Source of the DNA: a virus | DNA length: 52,408 nucleotides | Virus record (IMG/VR): IMGVR_UViG_3300024259_001058 | Coordinates: 1-52,408 of that record | Strand: one strand, 5' to 3' | Shown: positions 1 through 6,937 of the stretch, in pieces | Numbering within the stretch: position 1 is the stretch's first letter | How the letters are laid out: each line of letters starts with the position of its first letter | Program-made: the position numbers and the translations under genes | Notes under the pieces: generated by a model | What the model saw: only the letters and a program-made list of their open reading frames with translations | Told to the model about the DNA's origin: nothing | The model's database searches: none

Positions 1-78
1 CGAAAGGGGGCCCCGGGGGGGCGGGGGGGGCCCCCCCCCCGGGGGGGGGGGGCCCCCCCCCCCGGGGGGGGGGGGGGC
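1..78. other. G/C homopolymer end, probable assembly artefact
   Basis: The first ~78 bases are alternating long runs of G and of C (up to 12 in a row) with almost no A or T. Ordinary mixed sequence starts right after. Such palindromic G/C runs are what an assembler makes from low-quality poly-G reads at a contig end. I would not treat them as real phage sequence. Confidence 0.7.
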
Positions 79-158
79 GGCGCGTCGTGGCGGGCAGTCG
101 CACCCCCGTCCACCCCCACGCGATATCCCCCCGCGCTATATTTAGGTACCCCTGAGCG

Positions 159-212
159 TGACGGTGACGGTACGCGGGCGTGACGGTGACGGCCATTAAT
201 GACGGGTGACGG
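159..212 (+). repeat. Tandem TGACGG repeats in the leader of the plus-strand operon
   Basis: Six TGACGG hexamers lie in 54 bases, as three tandem pairs starting at 159/165, 181/187 and 200/207. The first two pairs are spaced exactly 22 bp. A weak -10-like ATTAAT sits at 194-199, two bases after the second pair. The arrangement resembles the paired repeats in front of the leftward operon at 12935-12970. Probable protein-binding or promoter region for the genes from 459 onward; the function is inferred. Confidence 0.5.
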
Positions 213-273
213 CGTGCCCTTCGCGCGTGCGCTTTCGGTGCGTTCCCTCCGATACCCTATCAATCCTGACGGT

Positions 274-288
274 GGGAAAGACTTTCCC
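274..288. promoter_or_regulatory. Perfect 7-1-7 palindrome, possible operator
   Basis: GGGAAAG-A-CTTTCCC is a perfect inverted repeat in the non-coding leader about 170 bases before the first gene. Two weaker GGRAA/TTCC-like elements follow at about 296-311 and 315-329. It could be an operator for a dimeric regulator. No other sequence supports this. The rest of 213-458 shows no convincing gene. Confidence 0.3.
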
Positions 289-458
289 TTTAGCGGGGGA
301 ATTGTTTTCCGTTGGGGGTATTCCTTTCCTGCTACCGCAGTACTTCGTTCCAGTCCGTGTGCGTAGGAATGCAGTGTTAGTGCGGGTTGTTTCGTTTGGC
401 ACGGGGTATGCAATGGGTCGCGTTGCGTCGAGGTGACGGGCATAGGAAAGGCAGTGCA

Positions 459-809
459 ATGATGGACAGGAGCGAAGCAGCGGACGCACCAGAGCGGGTA
501 GAGGTGTACAGCGTGATAGCGGACCCGGTATTGGAGTCCGGTCGGTTGCTCAGTAGTGAGCGGTACAACTGCGAATTGGAGGGGCAAGAGATTATCGGCT
601 ATCAGCACGCGTTGTGCGTAGAGGACGTATGGCCGTGGGATGCTGGGCGGCCTTGGCACCACTCGGAAGCGGAAGCGCGTTCGATTATGGAGTGCGCGCA
701 GGCGGAAGCGGAGCACGACGGTGCGATAGTGTTCAGGTTAGGTGACGGTACGTTTCGGGCGATAGACGCGGACATTGTGCGGGGCTATCACGAGCGGAAG
801 GCGGGCTAA
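459..809 (+). CDS. Hypothetical early protein, 116 aa
   Basis: First gene of the plus-strand operon. I chose the ATG at 459 (a second ATG follows at 462) because AGGAAAGG lies just upstream. The open frame extends to 387 but lacks a ribosome site there. The protein is acidic, with a middle stretch rich in Trp and His (VWPWDAGRPWHHSEAEA). I recognise no domain. Its stop overlaps the next start as TAATG, so the two are probably translationally coupled. Confidence 0.65.
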   Translation: MMDRSEAADAPERVEVYSVIADPVLESGRLLSSERYNCELEGQEIIGYQHALCVEDVWPWDAGRPWHHSEAEARSIMECAQAEAEHDGAIVFRLGDGTFRAIDADIVRGYHERKAG

Positions 810-1447
810 TGTCGGAAGCGATGGACAGGTACGCGGCGGAACGTGCGGCAAAGACGGCGGAATGGAATACGTGGGCGGCGGGTGTGAGTGAGGCGCTGTC
901 AGAGGTGGACGGTAGGCCGTGGGCGTTGGGTGAAGAGACGTGGGACTATGCGCGGTATTGCGCGATGGCCCCGGTGGACGGGTCATTGCCGGGGTTGTTC
1001 CTGCGTGAGGATTACAGGGGCCGGGTGGAGGTCCACGGGCGTAGCGCGGTAGCGCAAGACGTAGCGCAATGGGTGGACGTGAAGGCCCCGAACGTAACGG
1101 TAGGGTTCGGCCGTGATGCGATGGCGGTGGCAAAGGACTTAGCGCGTCGGATGTTGCCGGGGTATCGTGAAGCGATAGCGGCGCAACGTGCGAAGGCGGG
1201 GCAAATGGACGGGGAACGTGCGAAGCGTGAAGCGGTAGCGGCTCGGTTTGTAGAGGCGGGGGCGAAACTCGACACGTATCCGGGTGAGGGACACGTGCTG
1301 ACCTTGCGTGCGTCCAAGAAGCGGATTGACGACGGGTATAACGCCTATTGCACGGTGGAGGTAACGAACGGCGGGGCCACGGTGAAGGTAAGCGGCGATC
1401 ATGAGACGGGCCTGAAGGTATTGGCGGCGTTTCTGGAGGGCGTGTGA
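809..1447 (+). CDS. Hypothetical early protein, 212 aa
   Basis: Starts at the ATG embedded in the TAATG stop-start overlap with the preceding gene. The N-terminal ~60 residues are helical and rich in Ala, Glu and Trp. Residues ~110-150 are a charged Ala/Lys/Arg/Glu helix (around KDLARRMLPGYREAIAAQ). The last ~60 residues look like an alpha/beta fold. I recognise no catalytic motif. The C-terminal stop overlaps the next start (TGATG). Confidence 0.7.
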   Translation: MSEAMDRYAAERAAKTAEWNTWAAGVSEALSEVDGRPWALGEETWDYARYCAMAPVDGSLPGLFLREDYRGRVEVHGRSAVAQDVAQWVDVKAPNVTVGFGRDAMAVAKDLARRMLPGYREAIAAQRAKAGQMDGERAKREAVAARFVEAGAKLDTYPGEGHVLTLRASKKRIDDGYNAYCTVEVTNGGATVKVSGDHETGLKVLAAFLEGV

Positions 1448-2238
1448 TGGCGGTTGCAGTGCGTGAGGTAACGGGTGAAGGCGTGACGGCTGAGGTAGTG
1501 GCCGGGTCTGTGAGCCTGCGGTATGACTCGGTTAGGTTCGTGTCGGAGAACTTTAACGAGCATAAGGAGTTGAGCCGGGACTATGACCGATGGCTAGCGG
1601 AGTATGCCTCGGTCATGTCCAAGGTGGGGGACATAAGCCCCGTGCCTTGCTTCCTGACGGCGCGCGGGTATTCCGAGGCGGCTAATCAACGGGTGGGCGC
1701 GGACGGGTCGGACAGTTCGTTGACGGTGGACTACGTGTATACGGTGTGGCGACACGTCGACGTAGGCGATGGTGGCTGGCTCAACCTCGACACGTCGGAC
1801 CCGGACGAGGGCGTAGTTACGCTGTCGCGGATTGACGGTGTAACGCCGGACAGGTTTTGGGGGGATAACGGCACGAACTACGCGGTCCCGATGGCGTTTG
1901 CGGTAGTGCCGCGTGCGGTGGCCCTAGTGCCGTCGCTTGTGATGGAGGGCCAGGAGCAATTCGTTGACGTGGACTGGCAGGACGTTGAGCACGATATGCT
2001 GTGCGCGATTGAGGAAAGGTGGGACGGCTCGTATGACGGTGAGGGCCTGTGGCACTTCGATCAGGACGTAGCCACGGTGCACGAGGATACGCTGTGCGTT
2101 GGTGAGGGCGGGTATCCAGAGGTGGAGGTGACGCTAGGGGAACTCGACCGGCTGTCACCTATGAGCCTGTGCCGTGAGCCGATGGAATACAGCGGGAAGC
2201 GTGTACGGGTGGAGTTCCGCCCGCCGCTGAATGACTGA
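1447..2238 (+). CDS. Hypothetical early protein, 263 aa
   Basis: The ATG at 1447 lies in the TGATG overlap; the GTG at 1444 is an alternative. The protein is acidic and largely beta-like, with several Asp/Glu/Trp-rich segments and four cysteines but no zinc-knuckle spacing. No family is recognised. It is the largest product of the plus-strand operon. The position suggests an early host-takeover or accessory role, which is only inference. Confidence 0.7.
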   Translation: MAVAVREVTGEGVTAEVVAGSVSLRYDSVRFVSENFNEHKELSRDYDRWLAEYASVMSKVGDISPVPCFLTARGYSEAANQRVGADGSDSSLTVDYVYTVWRHVDVGDGGWLNLDTSDPDEGVVTLSRIDGVTPDRFWGDNGTNYAVPMAFAVVPRAVALVPSLVMEGQEQFVDVDWQDVEHDMLCAIEERWDGSYDGEGLWHFDQDVATVHEDTLCVGEGGYPEVEVTLGELDRLSPMSLCREPMEYSGKRVRVEFRPPLND

Positions 2239-2521
2239 TGGAGGGGTGACGGTGGAAACGCTCAACGGCGCGCAGGTGTGGGGCGGGTCGCGCAGGTCGC
2301 CCGGTGAGGTGGATTGCCGGGCGACTTGGGAACAGGCAATGACGGACGATTGCGCGGACTCGTTAGAGGCGGACGGGTGGGACCGTCACCTTGAGGAGGT
2401 GGAGTATCCCCCGGACCCGGGGATGGACCCGTTCTACGGTGAGACAGTGCCGGACGGTGAGTCGATGTACGAAGAGGACAGGGCGCGGATGTGGGACGTT
2501 TACTATGGGCGTGACAGGTAG
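2231..2521 (+). CDS. Hypothetical early protein, about 96 aa
   Basis: The frame opens with ATG at 2231, overlapping the previous gene by eight bases. A GTG at 2252 preceded by GGAGG at a good spacing (2240-2244) is a strong alternative start that would remove seven residues. The protein is very acidic and ends in an Asp/Arg/Tyr-rich tail. No domain is recognised. Confidence 0.6.
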   Translation: MTDGGVTVETLNGAQVWGGSRRSPGEVDCRATWEQAMTDDCADSLEADGWDRHLEEVEYPPDPGMDPFYGETVPDGESMYEEDRARMWDVYYGRDR

Positions 2522-2527
2522 GAGGGC

Positions 2528-2947
2528 ATGACGGTGCCGTTTGAAAGGTACGAGGCCACGACAAGGCAGCAGGCCACGACTCCGCAAGTGACGGTGTACC
2601 GTGGCACGGTGGCAAGGGTAAACGCGGCGGGGTGTCGCCGGTGGGGCGACGTGAAGCGGATGCGCCGGGTGATTCTGTTCTACTGCGAGGACTCACAGGA
2701 AATAGGGTTCATGCCGTCCGAGAACGGTGACGGGTTGCTCGTGTCCGACAGTTGCCAGTTCTCGATAGCGGGGCTGTTGAAGGAATACGGAGTGACGGCC
2801 CCAGCCCACCGGACGACTACGGAGTTGCGGCGTAACGGTGACGGGATGCTCGTGTTCTCGGTGGCACGTGAAGGGGATGACGATGCGGTATCGGGTCGAG
2901 ATGAAGAGGCAGCTGGAAGTCCGGTTCATATTCCTGACGGACGCTAG
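2528..2947 (+). CDS. Hypothetical early protein, 139 aa
   Basis: The ATG at 2528 has a strong ribosome site, AGGAGGG, a few bases before it. The first ~80 residues contain a plausible small beta-rich domain (VTVYRGTVARVNAAG then RRVILFYCEDSQEIGF). The last ~25 residues overlap the next gene in another frame. Function unknown. Confidence 0.65.
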   Translation: MTVPFERYEATTRQQATTPQVTVYRGTVARVNAAGCRRWGDVKRMRRVILFYCEDSQEIGFMPSENGDGLLVSDSCQFSIAGLLKEYGVTAPAHRTTTELRRNGDGMLVFSVAREGDDDAVSGRDEEAAGSPVHIPDGR

Positions 2948-3173
2948 CAGCAAAGGGGAAGCGGAGGGGCTAGCACGGACAAGCATGACCGGCCTCGACG
3001 CCGAAACAGTGGGCAAGCTACCAGAGTGCGTGGCCTGGTGGCCGGTGCCAGGGGTAGCGGACTATCTCGTGCGCGTAGAAAGGGATGGCGATGGGCAAGG
3101 CTCAGGCGACACGGACGATGCGGCTAATGGGCAAGAACCTGGCAAAGGAACGCCCGGCGATAGCGTTCAATGA
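2877..3173 (+). CDS. Hypothetical small protein, 98 aa
   Basis: The frame is open from 2838, but ATG 2877 (or ATG 2883) follows GAAGGGG, so I start it there. This gives a 70-base overlap with the upstream gene. The N-terminal half (MRYRVEMKRQLEVRFIF) looks like a beta strand-helix unit. The C-terminal ~30 residues are a disordered Gly/Asp/Glu tail that overlaps the following gene. No family is recognised. Confidence 0.55.
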   Translation: MTMRYRVEMKRQLEVRFIFLTDASSKGEAEGLARTSMTGLDAETVGKLPECVAWWPVPGVADYLVRVERDGDGQGSGDTDDAANGQEPGKGTPGDSVQ

Positions 3174-3333
3174 CGCCCGGAAGATGGCGCTCACTCAGGC
3201 GCGGGCGTATGCGGTGAAGGAACACCTCGACGGTAACAGGGTCGATGTGCCGTCACTCGCGGCCGACTTCCTGAACGGGTTGGAGGACGAGCGCAGGGCG
3301 ATGATAGGTGACGGTGATGAATCAACGTCCTGA
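3091..3333 (+). CDS. Hypothetical small protein, 80 aa
   Basis: ATG 3091 is preceded by GAAAGGG at good spacing; ATG 3085 is the alternative. It is a basic, helical protein (MGKAQATRTMRLMGKNLAKE) with an acidic C-terminus. It overlaps both neighbours in other frames. The short basic helices could bind nucleic acid. This is weak inference. Confidence 0.55.
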   Translation: MGKAQATRTMRLMGKNLAKERPAIAFNDARKMALTQARAYAVKEHLDGNRVDVPSLAADFLNGLEDERRAMIGDGDESTS

Positions 3334-3532
3334 GACTGACTTCGATATGTGGGTGGCCGAGACGCTAGGCAACCTGCAAGCCTCCGTGGAGGAACTGACA
3401 AAGTGCCTGGTGCGGGACCAAGAACTGTTCCGCATCGTGGGGCAACGAATAGTCGCGCTCGAAGCGCGGATGACGGCGCTCGAAGAGAGACGCGGGAACA
3501 TAACGGTCGTGACGGTCGAGGAGGAAGCGTAG
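3317..3532 (+). CDS. Small coiled-coil protein, 71 aa
   Basis: ATG 3317 lies just after the AGGTGACGGTG sequence that can act as a ribosome site; a GTG at 3308 is the alternative. Residues ~12-55 form a clear heptad pattern (LGNLQASVEELTKCL, then IVALEARMTALEERR), so a dimeric coiled coil is likely. Function unknown. Confidence 0.6.
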   Translation: MNQRPETDFDMWVAETLGNLQASVEELTKCLVRDQELFRIVGQRIVALEARMTALEERRGNITVVTVEEEA

Positions 3533-3609
3533 TTGGTCGAAGAGGGCGGGGGGCAGTAAGAGGGTGCCCCCCGCTGCAAAGGAAGGGGTCTGCTGATGAG
3601 GAGTATACC

Positions 3610-3939
3610 ATGACGGCGGTAGGTAAGGTGACGGTGCAACTGGAAGCGGCGGTGCTGGAAGACTTCGCGCGGGTGAAGTGGACGGACGTGCTGGAAGGGT
3701 TCAACTGGGAAGGGGATGACCCGCACATAACCGAGGTGATCGGGCTGGCCTCCGAGGTGTGCCGCGCCGTGTGGAATCAGCTGAACACCCCCTGCATAGA
3801 GCAACGGGCCGGGGAAATAGCCAAGGCGTTGACGGAAGGCAGCGCCACGGCATCACACGACGCCTGCGTAGTGGTGAAGCGCGAAGCGATGGAGATGACG
3901 ATGCGGTTTCTGAAAGACGTGAGCGAAGGGACGAAGTAG
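3610..3939 (+). CDS. Hypothetical protein, 109 aa
   Basis: Last gene of the plus-strand operon. ATG 3610 has GAGGAG seven bases upstream, which decides the start; the frame opens far earlier, at 3349. The protein is helical with an amphipathic N-terminus (VTVQLEAAVLEDFARVKW). No domain is recognised. A strong terminator follows about 45 bases downstream. Confidence 0.7.
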   Translation: MTAVGKVTVQLEAAVLEDFARVKWTDVLEGFNWEGDDPHITEVIGLASEVCRAVWNQLNTPCIEQRAGEIAKALTEGSATASHDACVVVKREAMEMTMRFLKDVSEGTK

Positions 3940-3982
3940 CCCGAAGGGCTGTGTTAGGTAGTCGCGTGAGTCTCACATAACG

Positions 3983-4015
3983 AAAGCCCCGCTGGGTATC
4001 GCCTAGCGGGGCTTT
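3983..4015. terminator. Bidirectional terminator between convergent operons
   Basis: AAAGCCCCGCT (3983-3993) pairs perfectly with AGCGGGGCTTT (4005-4015) around an 11-base loop. A-run and T-run flanks make it work on both strands. It separates the plus-strand genes (end 3939) from the minus-strand operon (end 4073), exactly where both need to stop. Confidence 0.9.
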
Positions 4016-4072
4016 CTTACAGGAATGTATCGCGTGTTCCAACGGGATTACGGTAGCACAGGGCGTGCCAGC

Positions 4073-4366
4073 CTACACCTCGTCGGCGTCCTCTCGTGGG
4101 GGGTCGCCCTTCGGCACGGTTGCTTGGGTGACGGTATCCTGCTGCGCCTGCGCCATGAGGTCGGGGAATGACGCCCACCCCGACTGTGCTTGCGCCACCA
4201 GCAGGGACGCGCACCACGCTTGGAGGCGTAGGTTCTGTACCTGCCAGTTCGTGTTCGCCTGCGTGAGCGCGGCTACCTGCGCTTCGAGTTCCTTGTATGA
4301 CGGCCCCGCCGGGGGCTTGGCTTGCTTGCTGCGTTGCTTGCCTGCGGTCGGCTTGGTGTCAGCCAT
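4073..4366 (-). CDS. Hypothetical coiled-coil protein, 97 aa
   Basis: Last gene of the leftward operon. Its ATG lies inside the end of the Tat-signal gene (8-base overlap). The first ~22 residues are a basic Lys/Pro-rich tail. Residues ~24-60 form a heptad-like helix (YKELEAQVAALTQANTNW). The end is acidic. It has no signal peptide. The pairing with an exported partner could mean a structural or accessory role, but I recognise no family. Confidence 0.65.
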   Translation of the reverse strand: MADTKPTAGKQRSKQAKPPAGPSYKELEAQVAALTQANTNWQVQNLRLQAWCASLLVAQAQSGWASFPDLMAQAQQDTVTQATVPKGDPPREDADEV

Positions 4367-4631
4367 GTGGCTTCCATCCTTCCACTGCGTCGTAGGCGTC
4401 CCGCAGGTTGAATACGTAGGTCTTGTGCGCTTCCAACGTCACCGCCTCGGCGAACTCCCAGCGATTAGTGCCGTCCACGGGGAACAGCTGGGAGACGTTC
4501 CCTGTCTCATCCCGCATGAACATCTCCATGTGCGGCTTGCGGGCCGGTACAGAGAAGGGCTTTGCAGCCAGCACAGCGGCAGGGGCTACGACCAGCGCCG
4601 CCAGGCCCCCAAGGAACCTACGCCTGTTCAT
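4359..4631 (-). CDS. Small exported protein with a twin-arginine signal peptide, 90 aa
   Basis: The N-terminus is a textbook Tat signal: NRRRFLGG, a hydrophobic stretch of Ala, Leu and Val, then an Ala-Lys cleavage-like site around residues 22-24 (VLAAKP). About 65 mature residues follow, with a beta-like pattern and no catalytic motif I recognise. Tat substrates are folded in the cytoplasm before export, so the product probably reaches the periplasm of an infected Gram-negative cell. It overlaps both neighbours, in the same operon as recombination genes. Possible roles are envelope modification or superinfection exclusion; this is speculation. Confidence 0.75.
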   Translation of the reverse strand: MNRRRFLGGLAALVVAPAAVLAAKPFSVPARKPHMEMFMRDETGNVSQLFPVDGTNRWEFAEAVTLEAHKTYVFNLRDAYDAVEGWKPHG

Positions 4632-5103
4632 CTTCGTCCTCGACGTGCGGGCGGTGCAGGATGACGGACAGGTTGGTCACGTCCACGTCCATGCCTGCGA
4701 TCACGTAGCCTTCCGCTCCGAAGTCGGTCAGCACACCGGCAAGCGTGCCACGGTCGATGCGTCCCCAGTGGTACTCGTAGTCCATTGGGAAGTCGTTCGC
4801 CCCGGACACGTCACGCGCCATGATGACGAACAGAAGGCCGTCGACCAGGCGGGTGCCGTTGGGCCGATAGCCCAGCAGGTGCGGCGCTCGGAGCGAACGC
4901 AACACGAGTTCCCGCTTGTTGGCGCTGAGTTCGAGCAGCTGATACTCGTGGTAACGCATCTCCGGTGGGCCTACGGTGTTGAGCATATGGGGGAGCGTTA
5001 GCCCCTCAGCGTCAGCTCGTATGAACAGTTCGGCCGCTTTGCCCACGTCCGCCGATGTGTACTCGACCCCGGTTCCCTCTTCTACGCTCACGTCAGTCTC
5101 CAT
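4618..5103 (-). CDS. Hypothetical protein, 161 aa
   Basis: Starts inside the end of the upstream gene and overlaps the Tat-signal gene by 14 bases, so translation is coupled. The protein is acidic at both ends with a mixed alpha/beta middle. I see no known motif. The very acidic C-terminus (HVEDEDEQA) could be a protein-docking tail. Confidence 0.65.
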   Translation of the reverse strand: METDVSVEEGTGVEYTSADVGKAAELFIRADAEGLTLPHMLNTVGPPEMRYHEYQLLELSANKRELVLRSLRAPHLLGYRPNGTRLVDGLLFVIMARDVSGANDFPMDYEYHWGRIDRGTLAGVLTDFGAEGYVIAGMDVDVTNLSVILHRPHVEDEDEQA

Positions 5104-5347
5104 CGGTCACTCTCTCCCATCTTAGTCCGTGCCTAAGGCCCCACCACCAACGCTTGTGCCACGGCACGTCGAAGGCTACCTCGCACTTGAAGAACCCATA
5201 CTTCCCCGGAATGGCCTCGCCCCAGAAGACGGTCCAAACCGGGCGGTCTACCGACATGACAACGCACCACATCTGACTCGCCGAACTCCTGTCGACCCCA
5301 AGGATGTAATCGGCCAGCGGGTTCGGGGCCACATACTCTTCTGTCAT
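5093..5347 (-). CDS. Hypothetical protein, 84 aa, tryptophan-rich
   Basis: Starts in an ATGA overlap with the RuvC gene. The sequence is unusually rich in Trp, especially near the C-terminus (WHKRWWWGLRHGLRW). LADYILGVDRSSASQ resembles the first strand of an RNase H-like fold, but the other acidic residues are missing, so I do not claim an enzyme. It lies next to RuvC in one transcription unit. Confidence 0.6.
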   Translation of the reverse strand: MTEEYVAPNPLADYILGVDRSSASQMWCVVMSVDRPVWTVFWGEAIPGKYGFFKCEVAFDVPWHKRWWWGLRHGLRWERVTDGD

Positions 5348-5820
5348 CGTCGTGTACTTCCCGCTATGGCGATTCCTAGCCCCTCCGCTGCGTCGTGTGG
5401 GGTAGGAACCTCATCCAGCCCCAGCAACGTCCTGACGGCGATGCCAGCGGCTTCCTTCGTCCCGTTACCGCCAATGCCGAGTGACTTGCGCCACTGTGTG
5501 GGCGTCATTATCTCCACGGTCGTAACGTAGCGCCCGGTTGCGGACAGTATAGCGCCCTGCGCCCGGGCTAGCGCAATGGCGGACATCCCTCCTTTGGCCA
5601 TTGCGAAGTGCGTCTCCTCGAATGCGATGGCATCGCCCACGCTCAGCCTGCCCATGATCGTCTCGATCTCGATGCGTATGAAGTAGAGCCGTTCTTGGAT
5701 GGGCGTGCTGGGCTTGGTCTTGATAACCCCGTGGTCGATATGACGCAGCCGGGGGCCATCTACTTCGATGAGCCCCCAGCCGGTTGCTGCTAACGATGGG
5801 TCGATGCCTAGCCAACGCAT
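5344..5820 (-). CDS. ruvC: RuvC-like Holliday junction resolvase
   Basis: 158 residues, close to the usual RuvC length. The RNase H-fold signatures are in order: LGIDPSLAATGWG (Asp7), AFEE (Glu68/69), then PHDAAEGLGIA (His142, Asp143, Glu146). These supply the metal-binding residues that cut four-way DNA junctions. Phages use such resolvases to debranch replicated DNA before packaging. The start sits in a TGATG overlap with the annealase, which fits a shared recombination role. Confidence 0.9.
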   Translation of the reverse strand: MRWLGIDPSLAATGWGLIEVDGPRLRHIDHGVIKTKPSTPIQERLYFIRIEIETIMGRLSVGDAIAFEETHFAMAKGGMSAIALARAQGAILSATGRYVTTVEIMTPTQWRKSLGIGGNGTKEAAGIAVRTLLGLDEVPTPHDAAEGLGIAIAGSTRR

Positions 5821-6812
5821 CAGAACGGTATGTCCTCCTGCGGGAACTCACTCTCGTCAGCGGGTGGTGGGGGCGTCGGTTCCGGGGCTACCCCGTGGAA
5901 CTCCTTGACCCGGCTGGCGAAGCCCTTCACCTCAGCGTCGATGGGGAAGTCGTCGCCGTCCAGCATCCCCTTCAACCCGTCGATAAGCTGCGACCAGTGC
6001 TTACGCTTCAAATCAGTGCGGCTATCGACCTTCGCCTTGCCGCAGAAGTAGCCCCACACCTCGTCCTCAGTGATGCCGACAGCTGCGAACTCGCTGTCGA
6101 GCTTCCGCATCAACACGAACGCGTAATTCATCTGCTTCTCGGTCGACTCGCCGTTGTCAGCGCCCCCGCGCGAGGGGGGTTGGGGCCTTTCCTCTGGCTG
6201 CGGCCTGCTGCTCTGCTGCCTTGGTGCGGAGGGCGTAGTAGCGGGGGCTTTCGTAGGGGCGCTGCCGCCTCGGTCGGGGACAAGTTCCATCTCCTCGGCC
6301 GGTGTCACTTGCAGGCCGCCCAACGCTGCTACCCATGCGAACATCCCCCGTAGTGCCTTCGCCTGCGCCCTCGTCTGCGCCTTGCTCTGTACCGCGTTCG
6401 CCAGATCACCCGCAGGCCACTTGTCCCACGAGCTTTCATCGTTCATGCAGACAGCCCGCGCACGCCCCTTCTGAATACCGTTCACGTCGACAACGATGGC
6501 CCAGCAGGCGTACCCAACCACAGCCCCGCCCTCGACAAGCTCCTCGACACTCTCCACCGCAGCAGTGCAGGTGAAGAACGCACCGATCATCTGCCACGCC
6601 TCGAACTTCGGATACGGGTTCCCGCGTATGGTCGACAGGAACTTAGGCCCGTGAGCGTCGATCATAGACATCAACGCCTTGCTAGCACGCGTGGCGTTGG
6701 CGACAATCAACTCCGGGTCCGCCATGATCTGTGCCGGTTGCATGTGACCCTCCGGCACTGGCACGGGCATCTCTACCACATCCCTCGCCTCGACTTCCAC
6801 TTCCGGGGCCAT
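5820..6812 (-). CDS. Rad52-like single-strand annealing protein with SSB-like C-terminal tip
   Basis: 330 residues. The N-terminal ~180 match a pattern I know from many phage recombination proteins: NPYPKFEAWQMIG, then RARAVCMNDESSW, then SKAQTRAQAKALRG, then VTPAEEM. I assign it to the Rad52-like annealases with moderate confidence. Residues ~185-225 are a Pro/Ser/Gln-rich linker. A helical domain follows, then an acidic tail ending PQEDIPF. That ending mimics the DDDIPF tip of bacterial SSB, which docks RecO, PriA and other repair proteins. The start has AAGGGA upstream, and a promoter-like sequence lies ~90 bases further up. The next gene is RuvC. Confidence 0.75.
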   Translation of the reverse strand: MAPEVEVEARDVVEMPVPVPEGHMQPAQIMADPELIVANATRASKALMSMIDAHGPKFLSTIRGNPYPKFEAWQMIGAFFTCTAAVESVEELVEGGAVVGYACWAIVVDVNGIQKGRARAVCMNDESSWDKWPAGDLANAVQSKAQTRAQAKALRGMFAWVAALGGLQVTPAEEMELVPDRGGSAPTKAPATTPSAPRQQSSRPQPEERPQPPSRGGADNGESTEKQMNYAFVLMRKLDSEFAAVGITEDEVWGYFCGKAKVDSRTDLKRKHWSQLIDGLKGMLDGDDFPIDAEVKGFASRVKEFHGVAPEPTPPPPADESEFPQEDIPF

Positions 6813-6909
6813 ACGTATCCCTTCCTACATTCCTGCGGGCGTCTCGAACCGAGGCGCATGAGGCTCATTGGGGGAGCCGGTTAAGCAGGTACATGCGCCC
6901 CGCCGAGAC

Positions 6910-6937
6910 ATTCTACCTGACGCAGTTATTATGCCAA
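6910..6937 (-). promoter_or_regulatory. Possible sigma-70 promoter for annealase and RuvC genes
   Basis: On the minus strand, TTGGCA (6937-6932) and TAGAAT (6915-6910) are 16 bases apart, in the 116-base gap between the sigma-factor gene and the annealase gene. The start of transcription would be near 6903, leaving a ~90-base leader. It would let recombination genes be expressed apart from the rest of the operon. Confidence 0.4.

Noticed and set aside
206-436. Open frame of 76 residues before the first gene
   Set aside because: No ribosome site, and its composition looks unlike the other proteins. It runs through the repeat and palindrome region.
5093-5347. Second RNase H-fold nuclease next to RuvC
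   Set aside because: Only the first strand with one Asp resembles the fold. The protein is too short and lacks the other acidic residues.
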